NCBI GenBank assembly: GCA_025356435.1
Contig: JANXSY010000173.1
Coordinates: 62,001-126,000 of the forward strand
Direction of reading: 5' to 3'
From: Isosphaeraceae bacterium
GTDB taxonomy: Bacteria; Planctomycetota; Planctomycetia; Isosphaerales; Isosphaeraceae
DNA: 64,000 nucleotides
Shown one piece after another: positions 47,501 through 57,291 of the stretch. Under the pieces are notes generated by a model. It saw only the letters and a list, made by a program, of their open reading frames with translations, had not been told where the DNA came from and ran no database searches. A program made the translations under genes and the position numbers. Every line of letters starts with the position of its first letter. The first letter of the stretch is position 1.

Positions 47501-50500
47501 GTTGCCGAAGGCGGTCTGCTCGCTCAGGCCGGTGAAGACCGGCCGCGTCTGGTTGGTGATGTTGTCGTTGTTGAACTTGCCGGTGTCGCTGCCGCCGGGG
47601 GCGGGGAGCGTCGTGCTCAGGGCCACCTTGTTGAATGCGTCGTTAAAAACGACCGGGGCCAGCCTGATGCCGAACGAACCGCGCCCATAAGTCGTGGCGA
47701 GCAGGATGTTCGGGCCGGTCAACACATTGGGCCGGCCAGTCGTGGGGTCGACGTTGCCGAGCGCGAGGCTGAGGTCAGACACCTGAACGACGGGCAGGTT
47801 GCCGCCGGCGTTGGTCGTGAGGTTGAGGTTCACGGTCGCGGGCGACTGGTATATCGCCGGGAAGACCGTCCAGGTGGCACCATTGTCGGTCGAGCGGAAG
47901 ACGCCGCCGACTCCCGAGACATAGAGCATCGGGTGGGTCGGCCCGTTCGGCTGAGTCGGGTCGTTGGGGATCACATAGCGCCAGTCGGCGGCGAGGCCGC
48001 CCTGGGTCCCCGGGTTCCCCAGGCTCAAGAGCTGATTCTGGGCAAGGTTGGCGTCACCGAACGGGTTGAGCTGCTGACTAAAGAGATTGCCGGTGACGTT
48101 AACCCAGCTCGAGCCTGCGGCCGAGGTGTCGGCATTATAGAAAACGCCGCCGCTGGTGGTGGCGTAGGCGTCGTGGGTGCCCCGGTTGGGGTCAGTGACG
48201 ATCCGGATGACCGAGCCGCCGCCCAGCCCGTTGGAGATATCGTTCCAGGCGTTGCCGCCGTTGACGCTGCCGCCGCCGGTGAAGGTGGCGTAGATGTGGC
48301 CGCCCGCCGTCCCCGCCAGGATGTAGTTATCGAGCGCGCCCGGTGAGCCCGGTCCGTTCGGATCAGGTGCGCCAAAGGCAAGGGCCGGCAGGATCGATCC
48401 ATCGAACGTGCTCGGGTCGGCGAGGACAAACCAGTTGAGCCCCTGGTCTTCCGTGCCGAAGAGCCGTCCCGCGCCCGAGCCGAGCACGACCGCTTGCGGG
48501 TTGACCGGGTTGACCCCGAAGATGAACCCGCCGACCGACGGCCATTGCGGGTCGGACGGGCCGCCGAGCGGCGGGGCTGTGCCGGATGTCGTCTGGATCA
48601 GGCCGTTAGTCCGGCCAAATTCGGCCGTCGCCGAGTTCGTGCCGGCGTTGTAGGGACGGATTGAGAAGAAGTCGGTCCCGCCGCCGCCGCAGCACGGCCA
48701 CTTGTAGAAATACGACGCCCCCGAGCCGCCCGCGTCGGTCGCGACCCCGGTGCCGTCGCCGGTGCTCCCCGTCCAGTTGATGTTGCCGTTGTTGAGGACG
48801 TTCGGGTCGGACTGCGGGAAGCCGTTGTCCTGAGCCATCCCGTAGAACATCGCCCCCGCGATCTGCGCGGCCACCGAACCCGGCTGGGCGGCACCGTTAT
48901 AGAACTGGGTGATCTGGAGGTTGCCGTTGCGCGAGCCGCCCTGGATCGTCTGGGTGCCGATCGACGAGAGGACATTACCGGTCCCGTCGTCGACTCCCGA
49001 AAAGACGCCCTGGTCGAGTCCGACCAGCAGACGAGTCTTGCCCGAGATCGGATCCTTGATCGCCAACATCCGGTGGATGTCGGTCTGGCCGCCGAGGAAC
49101 GAGATCAGTGGCGTCCATCGCGCCCCGGAGCCGGTGTTCGCGAAGTTGCCGGCGTCAAACGTCTGGACGGTTCCCGACGTCACGAAGGGTGAGCCCGGAT
49201 TGCGAATCAGGTTGCTGTAGCGTTTCGTGAGCGGGTCGGGGCCGGACGTGGTCGCGAAAATATTGTTGACGTCGAAGAGACTGATCGGGTCGGTCGTGTT
49301 CTCGAGCAATCCGCCGCCGTTGCGGGTCGGGTCGAAGAACAACGAATGCGCATCGGCCAGGCGGCTCACGTCGACGCGGATCATCGTCGCCGGCCCGAAG
49401 TCGCGCGAGCCGCCGATGTAGACGACCTGCGGGTTGTTCGGGTCAATCGTGAGGCCGATGTCGTAATTGCCCTGACCGCCAAAGATCTCGTAGTCGGGGT
49501 TCGTGATGTCGTTAGTCGGCACGAGCGCCGACGTGATCCCCGCCTTCACGGGAGCCGCGTTCGCCAGCCGAACCTTGACCCAGTTGTCGCCCTTGTCCTT
49601 GGTCATATACAGGCCGTCGAAGTGGCCGTCCGGCGTCGAGACCGCCGCGTACAGCCAGTTCTCATAGAGCAGGTCTTTAATCGGGTCTCCGGTCAACGCC
49701 GGGTGGACGATATCGATCCGCCCCTTGCCGCCGTTCGGCGTGCCGGCCGGCGCGTTGACGGGGATCGGGACGTATTTGCCGGTCGTCGAGTTGAAGTTCT
49801 GGATCAGGGGGTCGCCGACCCCGCCCGCCATCAGCGTCCAGAGCTGGCCCTGGTTCGGCGAGATGTAGACCCCATCGCCCTGGAAGGCCGCGTACAGCGA
49901 GCGGAGATTCCCGGTCGGGTTGCTGAAGGCGTCGACCCGGCCGCTATTGGGATCGAAGGTGACGTCCGTCGCGAACCCAGCCCGCATTCTCGTCCAGTTG
50001 CGTCCGCTGTCGAGGCTGCGGTAGATGCCGCCCATGTCGACGCCGTTGTGGAAACCCGCCATTGCCGCGTAGATGACGGCGTCACCAGTCGGCGTAGGAT
50101 GCGGGTCGACGATCACCTTGAAGGTCGTCAGCCCTACGAATTCGTGGCCCCGCGCCGCGCTCGAAATCTCGGCCCCGCTCGCATTGAAATTCTTCAGGCT
50201 GTCGAGCAGGCCCCAGCTCACCCCACCGTTGTAGGAAATCAGGAAGCCAACGCCCGGGCTGGTGGTGTCGCCCTCGCCCGTGCCGACGATAACGATCGAC
50301 TGGTTGGGGTCGTTGTTCCGGCCGAAGACCGCGATGGAACCGATGTTGATCCCGAAGGTCGCCGCCGCGTCCGTCAGGGGAACATAGGTGGGGCCGTTGC
50401 CGCTGGTCGTGAGGAAATTCGTTGTCTTCCAGACGCCGCCGCTGGCACCCGCGACGAAGACCGTGTTGCCCGACGGGTCCGACGGGTCGACCGCGATGCC

Positions 50501-53500
50501 GCCGATACGGCCCGCGTTGCCGCCGCCGTTGTTCGAGGCCCCGCCGACCGCCGTCCAGGTGTTGCTGGAGAGGGGATTGGTCGGATCCATTGTGAAGATG
50601 CGGAAGCTGGCCACGGACTGGTCGGCGACCAGCTCGCCCAGGCCTGTGCTCACACCCGACGCGCTATTCTTGGTGAGCGTCAGCGAGAACGACGTGAGCT
50701 GGCCCGTCATCGGAGTGCCGGTGCCGGTATCGGTGATCGTCAGCGTGTACGTGCCCTTCGCCGCCAGGCCGATCAGGGCGCTCAACGGTGACTGCGGGTT
50801 GAATCGGCCAGTGAACGGCGGGGCACCGTTTTGGATCGTCGGGTTTGTGAGGTCATCACTGAATGACGTATTGGTGAAGTTCTGCTGACTGCTGACCGGG
50901 CCGACGTTGCCGACGTTCGTGAAGAGCGGGATCATAATCGGTGCGATAGACGTGTCGGCCGGCGTGAAGGTCAGCGTGGCGACGAGGTCGGGGTCGTGCG
51001 GGAAGACGATGTTGAGTCCGACCTGCGCCTTCTGGATCAGGTACGTGTCGTTGATCGTGATCGTTGAGGTGATCGACTTGCCTTGAATGATCGGCGCATT
51101 GGTCGGCGTCAGCGGAACGTCGGGGCCGTAGTTCACAGCAGTCGTGGAGGCCGTTTGCGTCTGGAACAGTAGGCCTACCCCGGCATTCAGGTTGGTGTCG
51201 ACCAGATCGCCGTGGGCCGACTTGAGGCCGGCACCGAGCGTCAGCGTGTAAGTGCCGCTGATCTGCTGGGCCGGGAACGAGATCTTGTACGTCTGTGGGA
51301 ACGACGCATTCTCGCCGGTCTGCGGGTCAGGCGTGATAGTGAACGGCCCGTTGATCGCGCCGACCGGCCCCATCATCCCGAGGATCTGCGCTGAAGTGAA
51401 GCTGGTCGGGTCCATGTTTCGATCGAACGTGACGTCGATCGAGCTCACCGTGCCGTTCAACGCGAGGTTGTCAGCGCTGTTCGTCTGGTGTGACGTATTC
51501 AACGAGTCGACGAACGTGGCGAACGTCGAAACGAGATGCGGGCCGGGCACGATGATCGGTAGCGTCGTCGTGTCGTATGGAGCCTGAAACGGCGTCGAAC
51601 CTGTCGGCGTTGGCACCGAGAAGATGTCAGTCGTCCCCAGCTTGTCTCCCTTGCCGTCAGCGTTCTGGTCCATCGAATGCCCGATGATGGAACTCAGTTG
51701 CGCCCTACCCGGTGTAAGATTAATCGACCAGGAATTCAGCCTGCCGGTGTCGGTCTGCAACTGATCGTGGATATCAAGGGTCCACGTCCCGTTGAGCGGC
51801 CCACCGAAGATCGCTGCCAGTGACCCGACCGGTGCGTACGTGCCAGTGAACGGTGAGGTGCCCGAGGAAATCGAGTTCGTCGAGCTGCTGTCGAAGGTGG
51901 TCGCCGTGTAGTTATGCCCAGAGCTACCGTCTTGCTTCGCGAGCACGACTGACTTGCCGTTGGGAGCGATCAGGGTGATCTGAAGGTCTTGATCGTAGGT
52001 ATGGGTGATATCAAGCGTGACCGTCAGGTTGGCCAGAACCGAGGCCAGCGAAAAGCCCGAGACGTTGATCGTCGAGTCGATGATTCCGTCGGCACCGGGG
52101 TTCGTCGCAGAGTTAAAGTCAGGGATGTTCTGCGGGACCTGCCCTGCCCCGGCGTTGAAGCCCACCGGCGGCCCGGTCGGCGTGAGGATCGTCTGCGGCG
52201 GCGACCAGAGCTTGTCTGTGATATTCGGGCCGACCGAATAGCTATAGGTGCCGACGGCCGACTGGGGGGTCGCGAATTTCACGAAGAAGGTCGTCGCCTC
52301 GGTCCCGTTGAAGGCCGAATCGAGCGATTGGATCGGATTAGTCGGGTCGAGCGAGATCGTCGTTCCGGGGCTCGTCAGCGGCGTCACTGTGTCGCGATAG
52401 ATTGCCTTGACCTTCGAAGCGGTGAAGCTGCTGATGTTCACCGGACGATCAAAGGTGACCGTAAAGCCGTCGACCTGCTGCGTGTGGTCGGCCGAGAACG
52501 TGTTGTTGAACGTCTTGCCGTCGACCGTCAGCGAGGCGACTGGTCCCATCGTCCCCGAGATAATGCGAGGGCCGAACACATAGGTCGCCTGCGATGTCTC
52601 GATTCCAAGCAGCTGCTTATTGTAACCGTCGCCGAGCGCCTGTCCCGTGCCTCTAACGTTGAAGAACGTCGTGCCGGCCCAGACCGGATGGATCACGCCG
52701 TTTGAGATCGCCAGACCCTGGTGCGACCCGAAGCTAAGCGAGCCCTCGACGCTGCCGTTATCCGACTCGGGGCCGACAACGAACGCCTTGCCAGTGATCG
52801 CGTCGGTGACGGTATTCGGGGCGTTTGCGAAGGTGTTCTTTGAGAAAGTCTGGCCGCCGTCGATGCTCGTGGTGAGATAGGTGGCGTAACGCGTGTTGCT
52901 GGCGTCGTCGCGAGCGTCGAGCCACGAGAGGGCCACGGTTCCGGTCGAGCTGTCGACCGCAATCGAGGGCTCGAACTGCGGACGGCCCGTCGTTGCCGAA
53001 GCCCCCGAGTAGCCGTCTTTCGACGCGAGGTCGTCGTTGACCTTGATCCCGGAGGACCAGCTCTGGCCGCCGTCGCTCGACGTGGTCAGGAAGATGTCGG
53101 TATTGTCCGCCGGATTGCCCGTGGCAGTGCTCTGGTTCACGTAGGTCACATACAGCTTGCCTTGATTGGCGCTGAATGAGCCCAGCGTGTTATCGACGGC
53201 AATCTGCGCCCCCGGCCCGATCCCAACCGGCGAAACTCCCGACCCCAGGGGGTATGGGGCATTCAACGCCCCGCGAACCGTGGTCACGGCGACGAAACGC
53301 CCGAAGCCCGGGCTTAACGTCGTACCGTTGAACGTCACTGCGTTGGAGAGAATCTGGTCGAGCGGCGGGTTGGCTCCATTGAGCGATCCGAAGTCGTCGT
53401 AGATTACCGTAACACCGCCGCCCACTGTCCCGACCTTGCCTTGACTGATCGCGAGCTGGGGGGCCGTGTATCTCTGATTGCCGAAGTTACCGCGGCTAAT

Positions 53501-54343
53501 CGTCGTCCCTGGGCCAGTCGGGCCCGACCCCGGGAAGGTCACGCCGTCCGAAGAGGCCACCATCTGAATGGTGAAAGGATTATATGGGTTTGGCGGGTTG
53601 GTCGGCGGCGGGGTGTTTGCGGTCCAGGCGATGTAGACACTGCCGCTATTCGGGTCAGACTGGGACGCACCGGTGCTCGGGTCAGTGAACGTCGACAGAT
53701 TGCTGTCTACAGCGAGCGAGAAATTCATGACCGCCGGCTGGCGGCTGAAATCGACGGGCGTCGTGACCGTCTGATTCCACTGATAGATGACGTTCTCAGC
53801 CGGCCCCGTAGGCGCGCTGCCCGTGAAGTCGAACTTCTCCAGTACCACCGCGCCGCTATTGTTCCCGCCGTTGTGCTCCAAGGTCCCAATGTAGAACTGG
53901 TTGTTCCGATCGAAGCTGACGCCCATACCGTCCGACTCGCTATAGGACGCGGGCGCACTCGCTGTGGTCGGGTCGAACAGGAGGCCCGGCAGATTCAGGC
54001 TCGTCCAGGTCAGACCGCCATTTGAGGAGGCTGAGGCCCTCGTCCGGATGAACGTCCCGTTGTTCGCGTTCCGATCCGTGTAGACCGTCACCAGCTTGTT
54101 CGGGTCGAGCGGGTCGATCGCCACGAACGGGCTGCTGTCGTTGACCGCGTTGTTGTTGTTGCTCGTAATCGGAGCGTTGTTCGTCACCACCGAGATCGGA
54201 GCAGTTGCCATCAACGCGCGCTGTTCGAGCGACTCCAAAGTAAGTCGTCGCAGCCGCGATCGCTTGGCCACCTTCGCTCGCGTTCCGAGACGAGCCGGCC
54301 CGCCCTGCCCCTGGGACATCACCTCGTTCGGTTCCCGGCTCAT
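44567..54343 (-). CDS. Giant multidomain surface protein (BNR/sortilin-like, P-domains, Ig-like, FG-GAP-like)
   Basis: The 3258-residue protein begins with a basic head and LESLEQRALM (36-45), the N-terminal motif of planctomycete exported proteins. Positions below are approximate. A beta-propeller-like region (50-700) has Asp-box-type turns such as SNGGLTWTSL and SSDGGQSWSSG. Two proprotein-convertase P-domains follow (735-876, LNGTWTLDIHDQ; 1085-1226, KGTYTLTITDTG). A second, sortilin-like propeller (1230-2210) has YRSLDSGRNWTRM and FRSTDNGATWTVF. Five Ig-like modules, each with a DSG motif, span 2235-2790. FG-GAP-like repeats (2815-3115) have GDYNGDGKADQ and DYDGDGKVDLAVFRPS. The tail is His-rich (HAHHPKGKVHHHAAPK). 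It is probably an adhesin or matrix protein. Long frames on the opposite strand are artefacts of GC-rich codons. Confidence 0.93.
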   Translation of the reverse strand: MSREPNEVMSQGQGGPARLGTRAKVAKRSRLRRLTLESLEQRALMATAPISVVTNNAPITSNNNNAVNDSSPFVAIDPLDPNKLVTVYTDRNANNGTFIRTRASASSNGGLTWTSLNLPGLLFDPTTASAPASYSESDGMGVSFDRNNQFYIGTLEHNGGNNSGAVVLEKFDFTGSAPTGPAENVIYQWNQTVTTPVDFSRQPAVMNFSLAVDSNLSTFTDPSTGASQSDPNSGSVYIAWTANTPPPTNPPNPYNPFTIQMVASSDGVTFPGSGPTGPGTTISRGNFGNQRYTAPQLAISQGKVGTVGGGVTVIYDDFGSLNGANPPLDQILSNAVTFNGTTLSPGFGRFVAVTTVRGALNAPYPLGSGVSPVGIGPGAQIAVDNTLGSFSANQGKLYVTYVNQSTATGNPADNTDIFLTTSSDGGQSWSSGIKVNDDLASKDGYSGASATTGRPQFEPSIAVDSSTGTVALSWLDARDDASNTRYATYLTTSIDGGQTFSKNTFANAPNTVTDAITGKAFVVGPESDNGSVEGSLSFGSHQGLAISNGVIHPVWAGTTFFNVRGTGQALGDGYNKQLLGIETSQATYVFGPRIISGTMGPVASLTVDGKTFNNTFSADHTQQVDGFTVTFDRPVNISSFTASKVKAIYRDTVTPLTSPGTTISLDPTNPIQSLDSAFNGTEATTFFVKFATPQSAVGTYSYSVGPNITDKLWSPPQTILTPTGPPVGFNAGAGQVPQNIPDFNSATNPGADGIIDSTINVSGFSLASVLANLTVTLDITHTYDQDLQITLIAPNGKSVVLAKQDGSSGHNYTATTFDSSSTNSISSGTSPFTGTYAPVGSLAAIFGGPLNGTWTLDIHDQLQTDTGRLNSWSINLTPGRAQLSSIIGHSMDQNADGKGDKLGTTDIFSVPTPTGSTPFQAPYDTTTLPIIVPGPHLVSTFATFVDSLNTSHQTNSADNLALNGTVSSIDVTFDRNMDPTSFTSAQILGMMGPVGAINGPFTITPDPQTGENASFPQTYKISFPAQQISGTYTLTLGAGLKSAHGDLVDTNLNAGVGLLFQTQTASTTAVNYGPDVPLTPTNAPIIQGKSITSTITINDTYLIQKAQVGLNIVFPHDPDLVATLTFTPADTSIAPIMIPLFTNVGNVGPVSSQQNFTNTSFSDDLTNPTIQNGAPPFTGRFNPQSPLSALIGLAAKGTYTLTITDTGTGTPMTGQLTSFSLTLTKNSASGVSTGLGELVADQSVASFRIFTMDPTNPLSSNTWTAVGGASNNGGGNAGRIGGIAVDPSDPSGNTVFVAGASGGVWKTTNFLTTSGNGPTYVPLTDAAATFGINIGSIAVFGRNNDPNQSIVIVGTGEGDTTSPGVGFLISYNGGVSWGLLDSLKNFNASGAEISSAARGHEFVGLTTFKVIVDPHPTPTGDAVIYAAMAGFHNGVDMGGIYRSLDSGRNWTRMRAGFATDVTFDPNSGRVDAFSNPTGNLRSLYAAFQGDGVYISPNQGQLWTLMAGGVGDPLIQNFNSTTGKYVPIPVNAPAGTPNGGKGRIDIVHPALTGDPIKDLLYENWLYAAVSTPDGHFDGLYMTKDKGDNWVKVRLANAAPVKAGITSALVPTNDITNPDYEIFGGQGNYDIGLTIDPNNPQVVYIGGSRDFGPATMIRVDVSRLADAHSLFFDPTRNGGGLLENTTDPISLFDVNNIFATTSGPDPLTKRYSNLIRNPGSPFVTSGTVQTFDAGNFANTGSGARWTPLISFLGGQTDIHRMLAIKDPISGKTRLLVGLDQGVFSGVDDGTGNVLSSIGTQTIQGGSRNGNLQITQFYNGAAQPGSVAAQIAGAMFYGMAQDNGFPQSDPNVLNNGNINWTGSTGDGTGVATDAGGSGASYFYKWPCCGGGGTDFFSIRPYNAGTNSATAEFGRTNGLIQTTSGTAPPLGGPSDPQWPSVGGFIFGVNPVNPQAVVLGSGAGRLFGTEDQGLNWFVLADPSTFDGSILPALAFGAPDPNGPGSPGALDNYILAGTAGGHIYATFTGGGSVNGGNAWNDISNGLGGGSVIRIVTDPNRGTHDAYATTSGGVFYNADTSAAGSSWVNVTGNLFSQQLNPFGDANLAQNQLLSLGNPGTQGGLAADWRYVIPNDPTQPNGPTHPMLYVSGVGGVFRSTDNGATWTVFPAIYQSPATVNLNLTTNAGGNLPVVQVSDLSLALGNVDPTTGRPNVLTGPNILLATTYGRGSFGIRLAPVVFNDAFNKVALSTTLPAPGGSDTGKFNNDNITNQTRPVFTGLSEQTAFGNQVAITLVDVTDPLHPIFLGGYDPSKLTTDPSFKAAANQTDAFGRFSVQVNAGSYDAVNHTTDGLRTVAVFATDGSGTRGNSVNYTFTLLTRTPVTPVAPVLEATSDSGPNTSDGYTNNNKPTFDVLPTVDNSILLLFRKLTTDAAYPATPVNTANVPIGLPTVSTPIQDPGPVPDGKYTYMVEVEDLAGNISLRSADSKVITIDTVAPVAPSAPILQASSDSGSSQTDGITGVTNPIFNVTVGEASPTRTFLLRGTKSDGSDANVVNSIVGIGSIQDPGPVADGTYFYFTEQTDLAGNVGPLSLTGTMVQILTVIPGPAPTLTLLPSDDSGVKGDNKTNVRQPHLFGVAPVPVPPGFQLDLILVGNSGNTTLTTIADPNSGNFIVQFPSPLADGIYTTFIQVRDVAGNTLPSKPLTITIKTTPPATSPTLSILPADDSGIQGDGKTVVRRPHFVGVTDPGAVVNILDSSGNVLATTTSSTFPVNGHPTGYFSVQLASNLSDGTIPLYAVATDVEGNSTPVPSSPSLNLTIYSVKGDYNGDGKADQVTFRYDPAVVSDSVWFIRNSGAAIGQFTPLQVHRGWAGHDIPVPGDYNGAGQTLTAVFRPETDTWYIGTPGKPTIIQQGTVGQDVPVPAAYDMSGRTDIATYNPSTQTWNVQLNLTDPTNPSSKLTAHFGFASTDKPVPGSYQGVGYDQLAVYRPGSGQWYVRDSVTSQPVLVASGIGGQAGDVPVAGDYDGIGRTEPAIYRPSTGQFIVFNTATQTTEIKSMVFPVGYTSQPGDIPVPADYDGDGKVDLAVFRPSIDYYFTNYTSTGQVIASQDGYVGHDVAPQGPLPYLVSTITGGNGPGIPAFAKAASSSIAPAFLVASTNVSAALTTTPAPTAQNAVGSLSNSGSATGRANTLPTVVATPKSPLSLKVSKHAHHPKGKVHHHAAPKVVVSHKTALDPAPAHEKVAHAKTPHDMAMAALGQSHKGRFFS

Positions 54344-54904
54344 GAATGTCTCTCCGCTATCTTAGCGACGCCATGCAGGAATGGCGGATGGTGGAATGCA
54401 ACGTCATCGTGAGATCAAAATCGGATTCGAGGATTCTAGAAAGAATGCAGGCTCATCCGGGCTTAGTCAAGTCGCCCAGGGCCTGCATCTCCCCCCAGAT
54501 GACCAAATATCCCAATCCTCCTGCGGACGGGGACGCCTCCGGTCATCTCAAATCGAAAACCTACATCCACGCAGGCGCACATGGCGACATGCTATCGGGG
54601 ATGCCCCGAGACCGTCAATCGAAAATCGCGTGTTGGATAAAATCAACACGTTGTCGTCGTCGAGTGACCTGCCCCCCCCTGCCCTCACGCCGAGTTAGCC
54701 GTCTCTCGACGATGATCGGGGAAGCTGAGGCAATTCCGATTGGTCGCACACACACCACTGACGACGGGACCGGTCTCCTACCCTTAGCCGAATATTGCAA
54801 ACCTCGACTCAGCTCTCAAGCAAGTGGCACCCATGAATCGAGGTGACTCCTGGTGGAATAGGGTTCCGCCTTCCAGGAATAAACTCGCGTGGAGCTCACA
54901 ACAC
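54344..54904. other. Promoter-proximal gap upstream of the giant gene
   Basis: No gene or repeat is supported here. It lies between the start of the giant minus-strand gene and the repeat-rich partition tract. Small frames in the stretch have neither ribosome sites nor recognisable families. Confidence 0.45.
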
Positions 54905-55765
54905 AACTTGGTAACTTGGTCGCGACTCAACAGGTAAACCTTGCTGTCAGGTAGGCCAAGATATCATGGTCAACTTTTATTCGCATAATCAAGCCTCCGT
55001 TGTTTCTTGGACCATTTATTAACTTGGTGCATTGCTTTCTTATTTACGACTTACACCTTGCCATGTTTGTCTATTGGCACATTGGCAACTTGTCTTCTTG
55101 ACATCAATTCATACACAGCACGCTGTCTCCTTGCTTTCAATTTTCCATGCTACCTTGTTAACAGAATTTACCATGCTTGCCTTTTGTCTTGTTGCCCAGC
55201 TTATTCATTGACCAATATTGCTTGCAAGCCTTGTCCTATTTGTCGCATTGTTCACTTGGTCTATTGTTACCATGGTTCCAATGTCTCAAGCGTTCTTCAG
55301 TCCCATGCCGTCGGGTGACCAATGTGCCAATACAAATAGCCCAGCAATCGCGTGAGTTATCAGTCCGGAGAAAATGAGGTTCGCTCGGCAATCCGGCAGC
55401 CAGATGGCTCGTCGGATAACCCGACTTGACGCCACGAGGGCATGCGAGCAATGGGCCTGTTTCCGCAGGTACATCCATTTCCTTGCGACCGAGCCACATA
55501 GCCAACCAAGTTTTTGGTGCGTCCTTGAATCCCAGTCACCGATCGATCTATTTTACGAGACATAGACTGCAACTTGGCCTATTGTGACGTTGGTCTAGCG
55601 TGTTCCATGTACCCATTTTAACCCAGTTGCTGTTTTTTCTTGGACAGTTGGTACCAACCGCTCTTGTTTGCTTGGCCCCCATTTGCCCTGGTTGTTGCAC
55701 CGCCAATGTGCCTTGGTACCTTGTTCCACTGGTTTGCTGGTGCATCGAATCTATTGCCAACTCGG
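54905..55765 (+). repeat. Candidate partition centromere (TTGG-rich repeat tract)
   Basis: This tract is much richer in AT than the neighbouring genes. AACTTGGT occurs twice in tandem at 54905-54920 and again at 55021-55028, with near copies at 55253-55260 and 55571-55578. A 15-base repeat of consensus CTATTGNNACNWTGG lies at 55071-55085, 55261-55275, 55579-55593 and, less exactly, 55751-55765, plus one inverted copy at 55319-55333. GGCACATTGG occurs three times (55076-55085; inverted at 55319-55328 and 55703-55712). A 12-base palindrome GTTGGTACCAAC sits at 55647-55658. The tract stops about 160 bases before parA, the usual place for a plasmid centromere. Small frames inside it look spurious. 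Confidence 0.65.
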
Positions 55766-55845
55766 TAACAAGTGATAGAGGCAACTTGAGAGCGAGATGT
55801 CAATAACACGAGTTGTCGACACTCCCAGTTCATTTGAAACCAATT

Positions 55846-55864
55846 TCTGTCCGATAGAGACAGA
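55846..55864. promoter_or_regulatory. Possible operator before parA
   Basis: TCTGTC (55846-55851) and GACAGA (55859-55864) form an inverted repeat with a 7-base spacer, 60 bases before parA. A near-palindrome centred on TGTCGACA lies at 55809-55823. RHH partition proteins often repress their own operon at such sites; this is inference. Confidence 0.3.
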
Positions 55865-55870
55865 GAATAG

Positions 55871-56743
<873 letters not shown>

Positions 56744-56804
56744 AGGCGGGAACTAAAGCGTGGATCGTTACGGATTGGCGAGCGATAGGAAAGGGGGATC
56801 GTCG

Positions 56805-57266
56805 ATGAGCGGACGTCGTGGTGGGATTCCAGGGCCGGAGAACCGGACCGGTTTGGTGAGGCCGCCAGCCATGAGCGAGGCCGAGTTCGAGCGGCGTCAA
56901 CTCGTCTCCAGGGTGGACGGCTCGCCCTCGATCGACGGCGTCGAGTTCTCATCGAACATCGTCGATCCCGAGCCGATCTTACCGAGGCTGGCCGCGACCC
57001 CCGCGCCGGCGACCGCCCGGGGAAGGGTCACCAGATCCAAGCCCGCGAAGGTCCGGCGGGTGCAGCGGATGTTCGCGCTCGAAGAGGAGCTGGATAAGAA
57101 ACTCTGGTTGTACGCAATCCACGTCGGCAAGGACCGCTCCGACGTTGTCAACGATCTCTTACGCCCCGTGGTCGCCTCGATGGTCCTCTACGACTCCCGT
57201 GACCGCCGATCCGGCCGCGCCTCCGACCCTATCCCCGAGACAGAGCAGGGGACCGAGCAAGTCTGA
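56805..57266 (+). CDS. Ribbon-helix-helix centromere-binding partner of ParA
   Basis: The ATG at 56805, with AAAGGGGGA about 8 bases upstream, gives 153 residues; a GTG at 56760 is the alternative. The first about 95 residues are disordered, with Arg, Pro and Ala runs (LAATPAPATARGRVTRSKPAKVRRVQ). A predicted RHH fold follows (about 102-135): RMFALEEELDKKLWLYAIHVGKDRSDVVNDLLRPVV, a strand and then two helices with the turn G-K-D-R-S, as in ParG and CopG-like proteins. A flexible basic N-terminus that stimulates ParA ATPase is typical of ParG-type partners. It lies 61 bases after parA, in the same direction. Confidence 0.75.
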   Translation: MSGRRGGIPGPENRTGLVRPPAMSEAEFERRQLVSRVDGSPSIDGVEFSSNIVDPEPILPRLAATPAPATARGRVTRSKPAKVRRVQRMFALEEELDKKLWLYAIHVGKDRSDVVNDLLRPVVASMVLYDSRDRRSGRASDPIPETEQGTEQV

Positions 57267-57291
57267 ACGGCACAACCCCCAACCTCCCTCC

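Noticed and set aside
46043-48346. A 767-residue plus-strand frame opposite the giant surface gene
   Set aside because: It is rich in Arg, Asp, Val and Gly as expected for the complement of GC-rich codons, has no recognisable domain or ribosome site, and is one of several such frames opposite the giant gene (for example 49346-50791).
55007-55784. Several 60-100-residue frames in the partition repeat tract
   Set aside because: Cys- and Leu-rich low-complexity products on both strands, without ribosome sites; the DNA repeats explain them.
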